Positions 55,867 through 63,694 of a stretch of DNA of 64,000 bases are shown here, in pieces. How positions within the stretch are numbered: position 1 is the stretch's first letter; each line of letters opens with the position of its first letter. Source of the stretch: Rhodococcus pyridinivorans. Its GTDB lineage: Bacteria > Actinomycetota > Actinomycetes > Mycobacteriales > Mycobacteriaceae. The stretch covers positions 186,001 to 250,000 of the forward strand of contig NZ_FNRX01000002.1 of NCBI RefSeq assembly GCF_900105195.1. The letters are read 5' to 3'. The notes beneath the pieces were generated by a model, which saw nothing but the letters and a program-made list of their open reading frames with translations, did not search any database and was not told the DNA's origin. The position numbers were made by a program, and so were the translations under genes.

Positions 55867-56553
55867 TCAGTCGGTGGTGAGGTCGAGCGCCTCGAGCTCC
55901 CGAACGACGGCGTCTGTGTCGTCGACCTCGACGACCAGCAGGATCTCCCGCACCGCCGCGGCGGCCTCCGGTACGAGTCGCCGGAGCCGGGCCACGTCGG
56001 GAGTCCCGAGGGCTTCGCGGACGTCGAAACCGCTCAGCGCCGCGACGGTGGCGGAGAGTAGGGCGACGACGTCGTCGGTGCCGGTCGCGCGGGCGGCGTA
56101 ACCGGTGTCGGCGTGGGCGAGGACGGAGAGGAAGTCGGCGACGGCGTCGCCCCCGCGACCTGCGGTCAGGCCGGGGATGTGACCGGCCTCGGTGAGCGCG
56201 CGGGCGGCGTCGGCGAGCGCGGCGTCGGGCACGTGCGGGTAGACGACCAGCGGTGCCGGCGCGGTGATCGCGAGAACGTCCTCGAGGTCCTCGGCCGTGC
56301 AGTCGACCTGATACCGGACCGGACGCCACCCGGCGGGCGAGGGGAGTTCGGCCGAGGCGTCGAGCTCGACGACAAGTTCGCGGGTGGGTGATCCGGTGAC
56401 GGCAGCGGCCGGGACGATCGGCGGGGCGAGCGTGCGGCCGGTCGCGGCGAGGGCGTCGGTGAGGCTGTCGTGCCGGTGTGTGAGCAGCGCGTCGAGCAGT
56501 CCGCGGGGCTCGTCGCGGGACGGCGGCATTCCGAGGGGAAGTGGGATCGGCAC
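55867..56553 (-). CDS. Conserved hypothetical cytoplasmic protein
   Basis: 228 aa, acidic, without signal peptide or membrane segment. It begins PIPLPLGMPPSRDEPRGLLDALLTHRHDSL and continues with alternating strands and helices (RELVVELDAS, VRYQVDCTAEDLEDVLAI, LVVYPHVPDAALADAARALTEAG, REILLVVEVDDTDAVVRELEAL). No motif is recognised. GTG at 56553, 84 bp from the divergent iron-box gene, which leaves it possible that both respond to iron. Confidence 0.72.
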   Translation of the reverse strand: MPIPLPLGMPPSRDEPRGLLDALLTHRHDSLTDALAATGRTLAPPIVPAAAVTGSPTRELVVELDASAELPSPAGWRPVRYQVDCTAEDLEDVLAITAPAPLVVYPHVPDAALADAARALTEAGHIPGLTAGRGGDAVADFLSVLAHADTGYAARATGTDDVVALLSATVAALSGFDVREALGTPDVARLRRLVPEAAAAVREILLVVEVDDTDAVVRELEALDLTTD

Positions 56554-56599
56554 CGATCCAGGCTACCGATGGACCACTTGCGACCGCGATCACAATGAC

Positions 56600-56618
56600 T
56601 TAGGTTTGCCTCACCTAC
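56600..56618 (+). promoter_or_regulatory. IdeR/DtxR-type iron box
   Basis: TTAGGTTTGCCTCACCTAC agrees with the recalled IdeR consensus TTAGGTTAGGCTAACCTAA at about 14-15 of 19 positions and keeps the dyad (AGGT...ACCT). It lies 20 bp upstream of the start of the DUF2470 gene and overlaps its likely promoter, so iron-dependent repression is expected. Confidence 0.8.
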
Positions 56619-56637
56619 ATCGAGAAGGAGGGTTGGC

Positions 56638-57405
56638 ATGCAGACCACCACATCCGTCATCCCCGCGCCGACCACGGCCGAACGCGTACGCACCGCCCTC
56701 ATCCGCGCCGACACGACGCAGCTCGCGATCGACGGCTGCGGTCCACTCCCCACCTCGGTTCATCATCTCCTCGACGACGGGCAGGTCGCGGTGGTCGTCG
56801 CCGAGGACAGCCTCCCCGTCGCACTCGCCTGGCAGTCCGGCAGCGCAGGCATCCCCGCCATGCTCGAGCTCACCGACCACTCCCCGATCGCCCTGCGCAA
56901 TCCGGTCCGGTCGCTCATCTGGCTCAGCGGCACCCTGCGTCCCGTGGAGCATCCGCGCCGGGTCGCCGCCGAGATCGCGGAGATCCTGCCGCATCCCGAA
57001 CTCCTCGACGTCGGACACCGCTCCGAACTGCTGTGCCTGACGCTCGACTCCGTCGTCGCCGCCGACACCACCGGGGCCGAGGCCGTCGACGTCGCCGACG
57101 TCCTCGACGCCGCTCCCGACCCGTTCGCCGCACTCGAGACCGGGTGGCTCCAGCACCTCGAAGAGGACCACGCCGACATCGTGCGGCAGATCGCGCGACG
57201 CATCCCGCCCGCGCACCGCGGCGGACGAATCCGCCCCCTGGGCCTCGACCGCTACGGACTGCGGCTACGCGTCGAGTCCGAAGGCGACGACCACGACGTG
57301 CGGATCCCCTTCCACGAACCGGTCGACGATCCCGCCGCCCTGAGCCGCGCGCTGCGCCTGCTCGTCGGCTGCCCCTTCCGAAACGGACTGCCGCCGCGCA
57401 CCTGA
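56638..57405 (+). CDS. DUF2470-domain protein, probable iron-regulated (Rv3839-like)
   Basis: 255 aa. The N-terminal part resembles a split-barrel PNPOx-like domain (VAVVVAEDSLPVALAWQSG, PAMLELTDHSPIALRNPVRSLIWLSG). The C-terminal part is DUF2470 (ETGWLQHLEEDHADIVRQIARRI, IRPLGLDRYGLRLRVESEG). Related proteins (HugZ-like) bind or degrade heme. The IdeR-type box upstream and the orthologous position next to bfrB both point to iron homeostasis. ATG at 56638 with GAAGGAGGGTTGGC. No heme-ligand residue could be assigned. Confidence 0.85.
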   Translation: MQTTTSVIPAPTTAERVRTALIRADTTQLAIDGCGPLPTSVHHLLDDGQVAVVVAEDSLPVALAWQSGSAGIPAMLELTDHSPIALRNPVRSLIWLSGTLRPVEHPRRVAAEIAEILPHPELLDVGHRSELLCLTLDSVVAADTTGAEAVDVADVLDAAPDPFAALETGWLQHLEEDHADIVRQIARRIPPAHRGGRIRPLGLDRYGLRLRVESEGDDHDVRIPFHEPVDDPAALSRALRLLVGCPFRNGLPPRT

Positions 57406-57437
57406 GCGGTACGCGGCGGCAGGGATCATCCGAATGA

Positions 57438-58739
57438 TCAGACCTTCTGCAGGTCGATACCCTTCGTTTCCTTCATGATCAGCGCAGCGATGCCGGTCGC
57501 GACGCACAGCACCATGATGTAGACCCCGAAGACCCAGCCGATGTCCCAGCCGGTGAGCAGCTGATTCAGGTAGGGCGCGGTGCCACCGAAGACCGCCACC
57601 GAGAAGGAGTAGGCGAAGCCGATGGCCTGGGTACGCAGGCGGGTCGGGAAGCTCTCCGACAGGGTGCACGACAGGATCGCACCAGGGATCGACACGATGA
57701 GCAGGGCGAGAGTGGTCGACACGAGCAACGTCCACCCGGCCGACGTGATCATCGACGTCAGCGGGATCTGCAGCGCGAACATGAGGACCGCGAAGCCGCC
57801 GAGCATCGGGCGCCGGCCGATCCGGTCGGAGAGCAGACCCCAGAAGGGCAGCGAGACCAGCGCGATGACCTGGGCGATGACGAGCATCCAGTAGGCGGTG
57901 TCGGCGTCCATGCCCTTCTGCGTGATCGCGTACGTCGAGACGTACGAGGTCCACGTGTAGTGCGCCGCCGTGACACCCGAGGTCATGCCGATCATCAGCA
58001 GGATCGCACGCACGACCACCTTGCGCGGGATACGCGGTTCGTCGACCCGGGTCTCCTGCTGGTCGAAGACCTCGCTCTCCTCCATGCTGCGTCGCAGGTA
58101 GAGGGCGAACAGCGCCAGGAAGAAGCCGAGGAGGAACGGCACGCGCCATCCCCACTCGCCCACGGCGCTCTCGGAGAGCGTCGAGGTGACCGCTCCGCCG
58201 ATCGTGTACGCGAGCACGGAACCGCCGAAGATCGCGACGAAGGCGACGCTGCCCCACATGCCGCGGCGATGCGGCGGCGCGATCTCGCTGACATACGAGT
58301 AGGCGGTCGCCGACTCGCCACCGTGCGCGAAGCCCTGCACCACGCGGGCGAGCAGCAGAAGCACCGACGCCCACACGCCGATCGACGAGTAGGTGGGCAT
58401 GAGCCCGATGACGAGGCTGCCACCGGCCATCATGAGCATGGTCGTGACGAGCACGAACTTGCGGCCGCGCTTGTCGGCGATGCGGCCGAACACGATGCCA
58501 CCGAGCGGTCGCATCAGGAATCCGACGGCGAAGACCGCGAGTGTGGACAGCAATGCCGAGACCGGATTGTCGCTGTTGAACATCGCTGCGGCGATGAACG
58601 GAGCGAACACAGCGTAGGCGCTCCACTCGTACCACTCGAGGATGTTGCCCACGGAGCTGGCGAGAAGAGACTTCTTCTTCGATGCGAGAGTCACCGAAGT
58701 TGTTGCAACAGAATTCTTCTCAGATGTTTCGATGTTCAT
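57438..58739 (-). CDS. MHS-family (metabolite:H+ symporter) MFS transporter
   Basis: 433 aa with twelve membrane segments. ASSVGNILEWYEWSAYAVFAPFIA at TM1, LMRPLGGIVFGRIADKRGRKFVL (motif A), GFAHGGESATAYSYVSEIAPPHRRG after TM4, and LLSDRIGRRPML between the halves place it among ShiA/ProP/citrate-type symporters. A carboxylate or betaine substrate is expected. ATG at 58739 with GGAAGTAGGGAC; a farther in-frame ATG lacks a ribosome-binding site. Confidence 0.9.
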   Translation of the reverse strand: MNIETSEKNSVATTSVTLASKKKSLLASSVGNILEWYEWSAYAVFAPFIAAAMFNSDNPVSALLSTLAVFAVGFLMRPLGGIVFGRIADKRGRKFVLVTTMLMMAGGSLVIGLMPTYSSIGVWASVLLLLARVVQGFAHGGESATAYSYVSEIAPPHRRGMWGSVAFVAIFGGSVLAYTIGGAVTSTLSESAVGEWGWRVPFLLGFFLALFALYLRRSMEESEVFDQQETRVDEPRIPRKVVVRAILLMIGMTSGVTAAHYTWTSYVSTYAITQKGMDADTAYWMLVIAQVIALVSLPFWGLLSDRIGRRPMLGGFAVLMFALQIPLTSMITSAGWTLLVSTTLALLIVSIPGAILSCTLSESFPTRLRTQAIGFAYSFSVAVFGGTAPYLNQLLTGWDIGWVFGVYIMVLCVATGIAALIMKETKGIDLQKV

Positions 58740-58816
58740 GTCCCTACTTCCGGGTCGCAGATTCCCCTCGGCCCCCAAGGCCCCTATCCGCACCCGAGCG
58801 ATCGATCGGTCGGGCG

Positions 58817-58839
58817 ATGTGAAGTGTGATGGGTCACAT
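58817..58839. promoter_or_regulatory. Candidate operator upstream of the MHS transporter
   Basis: TGTGA-TGGG-TCACA (58825-58838) is a perfect 5-bp dyad, and a further ATGTGA lies at 58817-58822, which also pairs with TCACAT at 58834-58839. It is in the divergent region between the transporter and the protease. CRP sites normally have a 6-bp spacer, so a GntR- or CRP-like protein is only a guess. Confidence 0.4.
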
Positions 58840-58934
58840 GGACCGCTGTCAAATTGGACACATCACCGCGAACCGGTGGGGCGCCTCTCCGCGGCGAAAG
58901 GACCGGCCACGCAGGGTCCGGCACAATCGCTCCG

Positions 58935-59741
58935 GTGACGACCCTTCGCGACTGGCTGCGGCCCGCATCCCGCAACCCCGAGCCGCCCCTCGACCCCACC
59001 GAGCGCCGCGCGCTGTGGATCGAGATCACCATCGTCCTGCTCGTCACCTTCGGCCTGAGCGGGATCTCGTCGATCCTGTCGCTGGCCGAGGCGGCGCTGG
59101 CACCAGAACCGCTGTCGGATCAGACCGTCGCCCTCAACACGCCACGCTCGTCGCAGGGGTTCATCGATCTCGCCCGCCAACTCCTCGGCATCGTGCGCCT
59201 GCTCGCCTGGGGTGCCCTCGGCCTGTACCTGCTCTGGCGCAGCGGTGTCGGACCGCGACTCGCGGGCCTCGCCCGACCCGGTCTGCGCCGGGACCTGCTG
59301 CCCGGCCTGGGGCTGGCCGCCCTGATCGGACTCCCCGGACTGGTGCTGTACCTGGTGGCGCGGGCCGCCGGCCTGAACCTGACGGTCGCGCCGAGCCTGC
59401 TCGAGGACTACTGGTGGCGACTGCCCACCGAGGTGCTGTGGGCGATCGCCAACTCCGGGGCGGAGGAGATCCTGGTCGTCGCCTATCTCCTCACCCGCCT
59501 GCGGCAGCTCGGCTGGTCGGAGAATTCGTCGTTGCTCGCCTCCGCCCTGCTGCGCGGCAGCTACCACCTCTACCAGGGCGTCGGCGGCGGGTTCGGCAAC
59601 GTCGTCATGGGCCTGGTCTTCGGGCGCTACTGGCAGCGCACCGGCCGGTTGTGGCCGCTCGTGATCGCCCACGCGCTCATCGACACCATCGCCTTCGTGG
59701 GCTACCAAGCACTGAGAGGCCACGTCTCCTGGCTGCCCTGA
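58935..59741 (+). CDS. CPBP-family intramembrane metalloprotease-like protein
   Basis: 268 aa, about eight membrane segments. CAAX-protease/bacteriocin-processing motifs: NSGAEEILVVAYLLTRLRQLGW (EE motif), GSYHLYQGVGGG (second His region) and IAHALIDTIAF (HxxxD/N). The first motif lacks the Arg usually found four residues after EE, a variant common in actinobacteria. GTG at 58935 is chosen because conserved sequence begins there (TTLRDWLRPAS); no clear ribosome-binding site. The LCP gene follows after 16 bp. Confidence 0.85.
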   Translation: MTTLRDWLRPASRNPEPPLDPTERRALWIEITIVLLVTFGLSGISSILSLAEAALAPEPLSDQTVALNTPRSSQGFIDLARQLLGIVRLLAWGALGLYLLWRSGVGPRLAGLARPGLRRDLLPGLGLAALIGLPGLVLYLVARAAGLNLTVAPSLLEDYWWRLPTEVLWAIANSGAEEILVVAYLLTRLRQLGWSENSSLLASALLRGSYHLYQGVGGGFGNVVMGLVFGRYWQRTGRLWPLVIAHALIDTIAFVGYQALRGHVSWLP

Positions 59742-59757
59742 ACGTAGAGTTGTCCGG

Positions 59758-61170
59758 GTGAACGGCGACCCTCGCGACCCTCGGAACCGGCCGCGGCCTC
59801 CGCAGGGACTTCCCCCGCAGGGCCCTCCTGCCCGACGGGCAGTACCGCCGAACCCGCAGCGCGGGGTGCCACCGCAGCGACGGGGCGCTCCTCCGTCACA
59901 GCGTCGCGGCGGCCCCCCGCCGTCCCCAGAGGGCACCCAGGTGCTCCGGCGCGACGGACGACCGCAGTCACCGCAGGCGTGGTCGCAGGCACCCGCCCCG
60001 AACTACCGGCCCGCTCCGCGGCAGGACCGACAGCAACCGCCCCCGCAGCAACGACGCGACTGGGCACCGACGCAGCGACCCGAACGGATCGCCGACCCCG
60101 CCCCGAACCGTCGCCCGCCGCGCGGGAACACACCACCGCCCGCACCCCCGCGACGCCCTGCGGCACCGCCTTCACGACCGGGCCCGCCCTCACGACCGGC
60201 ACCACGCCGCCCGCTCGGTGCCCGGCGCATCCTGCGGCGACTCGCGATCGTCCTGGTGGTGCTCGTCGTCGCGATGGGCGCGAGCATGGTCTACCTCGAC
60301 GGCACACTCGCGCGCGTCGATGCGCTCGCCGATTACGACGGCCGGGTCGGCGACACCCCCGGCACGAACTGGCTGCTCGTCGGCTCCGACAGCCGCGTGG
60401 GCCTCACCCCCGAGCAGGAACAGGAACTCGCGACCGGCGGGGAGGTCGGCGCCGACCGCACCGACACGGTGCTGCTCGTCCACATCCCGCCCGGTGGGGG
60501 CGCCACGACGATGGTCTCGCTGCCCCGCGATTCCTACGTGAGCGTCCCGGGCTTCGGCCAGGACAAGCTCAACGCGTCGTTCGCGTTGGGCGGACCGCAA
60601 CTGCTCGTGCAGACGGTCGAGGGCGCCACGGGCGTGCACATCGACCACTACGCCGAGATCGGCTTCGGCGGGTTCGCGTCGATCGTCGACGCGGTCGGCG
60701 GGGTCGACATCTGCGTGACCTATCCGATCGACGACCCCCTCGCCGGACTCAGGCTCGAACCGGGATGCCAGGAGCTCAACGGAGCGCAGGCCCTGGGCTT
60801 CGTGCGCACCCGCGCCACCCCGCTCGCCGACCTGGACCGGATGAACAACCAGCGCCTGTTCCTGTCGGCGCTGCTGAGCAAGGCCACCAGTCCCGGCACC
60901 TTCCTGAACCCCTTCCGGGCATGGTCGCTGATGTCGGGTGCGGCCGGGTCGCTGCGGGTCGACGACGGCGACCACCTGTGGAACCTCGCACGACTCGCGT
61001 GGGCGATGCGCGGCGAGACGGTCACCACGACGGTTCCGGTGGGCGGATTCGACGACGTCTACGGCATCGGCAACGTCTTGCTGTGGGATCGTGAGCGCGC
61101 CGTGCCGTTCTTCGGAGCCATCTCGGAGGGCGACCCGATCCCGCCGGAACTGCTCGCTCCGGCCCCCTGA
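59758..61170 (+). CDS. LytR-CpsA-Psr (LCP) family glycopolymer transferase
   Basis: 470 aa. A very long cytoplasmic N-terminus (about 150 residues) rich in Pro, Arg and Gln is followed by one membrane helix (RILRRLAIVLVVLVVAMGASMVYL) and an LCP domain. Domain motifs: TNWLLVGSDSR, ADRTDTVLLVHI, TMVSLPRDSYV, KLNASFALGG, GGVDICVTYPI, LNGAQALGFVRTR and DLDRMNNQRLFL. LCP enzymes attach lipid-linked glycopolymers, such as arabinogalactan, to peptidoglycan, so it could also anchor the polymer of the 15.8-40.4 kb locus. GTG at 59758. Confidence 0.92.
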   Translation: MNGDPRDPRNRPRPPQGLPPQGPPARRAVPPNPQRGVPPQRRGAPPSQRRGGPPPSPEGTQVLRRDGRPQSPQAWSQAPAPNYRPAPRQDRQQPPPQQRRDWAPTQRPERIADPAPNRRPPRGNTPPPAPPRRPAAPPSRPGPPSRPAPRRPLGARRILRRLAIVLVVLVVAMGASMVYLDGTLARVDALADYDGRVGDTPGTNWLLVGSDSRVGLTPEQEQELATGGEVGADRTDTVLLVHIPPGGGATTMVSLPRDSYVSVPGFGQDKLNASFALGGPQLLVQTVEGATGVHIDHYAEIGFGGFASIVDAVGGVDICVTYPIDDPLAGLRLEPGCQELNGAQALGFVRTRATPLADLDRMNNQRLFLSALLSKATSPGTFLNPFRAWSLMSGAAGSLRVDDGDHLWNLARLAWAMRGETVTTTVPVGGFDDVYGIGNVLLWDRERAVPFFGAISEGDPIPPELLAPAP

Positions 61171-61222
61171 CGGACGCCGCGAATCGTCGTCGATCTTGGG
61201 GAAGGCTGTCCGAATTTTCCGT

Positions 61223-61256
61223 AGGGTAGCCGATGCTGCGTTGCCCAAGGGTAGCC
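61223..61256 (+). promoter_or_regulatory. Direct repeat of AGGGTAGCC upstream of ferritin
   Basis: AGGGTAGCC occurs at 61223-61231 and 61248-61256, 25 bp apart, each flanked by partial dyad sequence (CGATGCT, AAGGCTT). They resemble weak half-matching IdeR boxes. In M. tuberculosis IdeR activates bfrB from tandem boxes (recalled), so a similar activating arrangement is plausible. Confidence 0.5.
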
Positions 61257-61301
61257 AAGGCTTGGATGAAAAGCGCGTTGACCTGCACTAACGTCGTGAT
61301 C

Positions 61302-61856
61302 ATGACGACGATGGGCGACATGACCAAGACCAAGTTCCACACGCTGCTGCACGACCAGATCCGCCACGAGTTCACGGCGTCGCATCAGTACATCGCCATC
61401 GCGGTCTTCTACGACAACACCGATCTCCCGCAGCTGGCGAAGCACTTCTACGCGCAGGCCGTCGAGGAGCGCAACCACGCCATGATGATCGTCCAGTACT
61501 TCCTGGACCGCGACATGGCCGTCGACCTCACCGGCGTCGACGCGGTGCAGTCGATGTTCGAGGATGCCCGCGAGCCGATCGCGCTGGCCCTCGCCCAGGA
61601 GAAGAAGGTCACCGACCAGATCGTCGAGCTCGCCCGCACCGCGCGCGACGAGGGCGACTACCTCGGCGAGCAGTTCATGCAGTGGTTCCTGCAGGAACAG
61701 GTCGAGGAGGTTGCGACGATGACGACCCTGTTGACCGTGGCCGACCGTGCCGGTTCCAACCTCTTCAACCTCGAGGACTTCGTGGCCCGCGAGCTCAACT
61801 CGAAGGTGCGCGAGCCGCGCGGCAACGCCCCGCTCGCCGCCGGCGGTGCCATCTGA
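61302..61856 (+). CDS. bfrB: BfrB-type ferritin
   Basis: 184 aa four-helix-bundle iron store. Ferroxidase ligands lie in DQIRHEFTASHQYIAIAVFYD and FYAQAVEERNHAMMIVQYFLDRD; EQFMQWFLQEQVEEVATMTTLL supplies the third-helix Glu/Gln ligands, read here in parts. It lacks the Met that binds heme in bacterioferritin, so it is ferritin-like. Near-identical to the M. tuberculosis Rv3841 pattern (recalled). Start could be ATG 61302, 61311 or 61320; none has a good ribosome-binding site. It stores Fe(III) and protects from iron toxicity. Confidence 0.94.
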   Translation: MTTMGDMTKTKFHTLLHDQIRHEFTASHQYIAIAVFYDNTDLPQLAKHFYAQAVEERNHAMMIVQYFLDRDMAVDLTGVDAVQSMFEDAREPIALALAQEKKVTDQIVELARTARDEGDYLGEQFMQWFLQEQVEEVATMTTLLTVADRAGSNLFNLEDFVARELNSKVREPRGNAPLAAGGAI

Positions 61857-61891
61857 TCGTTCCTCCATCCGGGGACAGCCCACCCGGAACG

Positions 61892-61925
61892 ACGAAGGCC
61901 ACCTCCCGCGGGAGGTGGCCTTCGT
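61892..61925. terminator. Perfect palindromic terminator after bfrB
   Basis: A 34-bp uninterrupted palindrome: CGAAGGCCACCTCCCG at 61893-61908 directly followed by its complement, with one more A/T pair outside. It lies between the convergent bfrB and DUF5926 genes and can fold from either strand. Confidence 0.85.
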
Positions 61926-61940
61926 GCTGTCGTGAGCGGG

Positions 61941-62858
61941 TCAGCGCAGGGTGACCTGGCGGCTGCGCAGGCCGTCGCGCGACCGGCGCTCGGCGGCGGT
62001 GAGCGGTTCGTCCACGGCGAGGGCCTCGTCGAGGCGCTGCCCGAACTCGATGGTCGGGGTGACCCATTCGTCGGGGTGCTTCTCGCGGTCGAGGTCGAAG
62101 ACCGGCACCAGCAGACCGTGGGTGCGGAACGAACCAGCGAACCGCGATCCCTCACCGAGGTGCAGACCGCCCGCCGCGTGCACGCGCGACAGCGCCGCCA
62201 TCAGCGCGTCCTCGTCCTCGGGGCGCACCCAGCGCAGGTGCGCCTTCTCGCCCGGATCGACCCACCACGCGCCGCGGAGACCGTCGCCTTCGAGACGCGC
62301 GGACGGCAGCACGGCTTCGTTCGCGTGCTTGACGGTGTGCGCGATCTCGGCGCTCGGTTCGACACCGGCCGGGATCCACCAGTCGAAGTCGTTGTGGACG
62401 GTGATCGCCGGCACGGCTGCCGGGTCGATCAGCTCGGCCAACGGCGGGGTGTCGTCGTCGACACTCGCGACCTGCAGCGACGAGCCCGGCTCGGCCGTGT
62501 GCGCCCAGTACAGGGCCGCGGCCAGTTCACCCGCCGGGTCCGGGCCGAAGCCGGTGGCGAGCTGCAGGCCGACGTACGCGACCGACTCACCGTTCTCCTC
62601 GCGGACCAGGGCCGCTACCCCGCCGGGGAGGATGGTCGCACCCACGACGCGACGGCCGTCCTCGGCCGCGGGCAGCTCCGCGAGGGCCGACGGCACGAAC
62701 TCGCGCAGTGCCACGAGATCGCATTCGAAGGCGAGTCCTTCGAAGGGCCGGGACGTCGCGGCGGCCGCTGTTTCCCGCTCGAGTCGGCGCTGCTCGAGCT
62801 TCGCGGCGCGGTTGCTGCCGGGCTTGGGTCCGCTGTTTCTCTTGCTCTTCTTGGCCAC
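61941..62858 (-). CDS. DUF5926-like conserved protein
   Basis: 305 aa. It starts with a very basic, disordered segment (AKKSKRNSGPKPGSNRAAKLEQRRLE), then a soluble domain with PFEGLAFECDLVALREFVPSA, GATILPGGVAALVREENG, FDWWIPAGVEPSAEIAHTVKHANEAV and GLHLGEGSRFAGSFRTHGLLVPVFDLD. This matches an actinobacterial family of unknown function (DUF5926, recalled). The basic N-terminus may contact nucleic acid or ribosomes. GTG at 62858. Confidence 0.8.
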   Translation of the reverse strand: MAKKSKRNSGPKPGSNRAAKLEQRRLERETAAAATSRPFEGLAFECDLVALREFVPSALAELPAAEDGRRVVGATILPGGVAALVREENGESVAYVGLQLATGFGPDPAGELAAALYWAHTAEPGSSLQVASVDDDTPPLAELIDPAAVPAITVHNDFDWWIPAGVEPSAEIAHTVKHANEAVLPSARLEGDGLRGAWWVDPGEKAHLRWVRPEDEDALMAALSRVHAAGGLHLGEGSRFAGSFRTHGLLVPVFDLDREKHPDEWVTPTIEFGQRLDEALAVDEPLTAAERRSRDGLRSRQVTLR

Positions 62859-62920
62859 GGCGTCAAACTACACGGCGACCCGTGTCGCGATGTCGAGGTC
62901 GCGGGACCGGGTGAGGGTGC

Positions 62921-63694
62921 TCACCGATCGAAGGCGGCGTCGAGCTGCAGCTTGGTGCGCCCGGGATGGTTGGTGGCGACCCACTCGACGCCCAGCTCGC
63001 GGCACAGTTCGACGTCGGCGGGGTCGTCGACGGTCCAGCAGTAGGTGGCCCGGCCCGACAGCGCAGCCCGGTCGACGAGATCGCGGTGCTCGCGCAGCGT
63101 CGCGATCGAGGGACCGACAGCGGTCGCGCCGACGGTGGTCGCGGCACTGCCGCGCAGGTAGCGCGAGGTCTCCCCCAGCAACACGGTGGGCAGCAGCGGC
63201 GCGGCCCGGCGGATGCGCCAGACGGCCCCCGCCGCGAACGACATCACCACCACCCGGGAGAAATCGGCCGATGCCGGGGTCGCGAGACCGAAGCGGGCCA
63301 GTTCGGCGAGCAGTTTGCTCTCCACGAGACCGCCGTAGCGGACGGGATGCTTGGTCTCGACGAAGACCTTCACCGGGACACTCGTGAAGTCCATGACGAG
63401 TTCGAGCAGTTGCCGCAGCGTGAGCAGGTCGGCGGGCTCGCCGGGGCGTCCGTAGTCGTACTGCGCGAGCTCGTCGAGGGTCATCTCGCTGACGACACCT
63501 GTGCCGTTCGAGGTGCGGTCGATCGTGCGGTCGTGCACGCACACGAGGTGACCGTCGCGGGTGAGCCGCACGTCGCATTCGACGCCGTCGGCACCTTCCT
63601 TCAATGCGAGCTCGTAGGCGCCGATCGTGTGTTCCGGGAGGGCGGCGGACGCACCGCGATGCGCGACGACCCGGGGATGCGCGCTGCGGGTCAC
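62921..63694 (-). CDS. glpQ1: Glycerophosphodiester phosphodiesterase
   Basis: 257 aa GDPD TIM barrel. VVAHRGASAALPEHTIGAYELAL (His-Arg at the active site), GADGVECDVRLTRDGHLVCVHDRTIDRTSNGTG (metal Glu/Asp and second His, read in parts), VFVETKHPV, and YCWTVDDPADVELCRELGVEWVATNHPG. It hydrolyses glycerophosphodiesters to glycerol-3-phosphate and an alcohol. No signal peptide, so cytoplasmic. The GTG overlaps the upstream membrane-protein stop (GTGA). The same gene pair, Rv3842c-Rv3843c, follows bfrB in M. tuberculosis (recalled). Confidence 0.92.
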   Translation of the reverse strand: MTRSAHPRVVAHRGASAALPEHTIGAYELALKEGADGVECDVRLTRDGHLVCVHDRTIDRTSNGTGVVSEMTLDELAQYDYGRPGEPADLLTLRQLLELVMDFTSVPVKVFVETKHPVRYGGLVESKLLAELARFGLATPASADFSRVVVMSFAAGAVWRIRRAAPLLPTVLLGETSRYLRGSAATTVGATAVGPSIATLREHRDLVDRAALSGRATYCWTVDDPADVELCRELGVEWVATNHPGRTKLQLDAAFDR

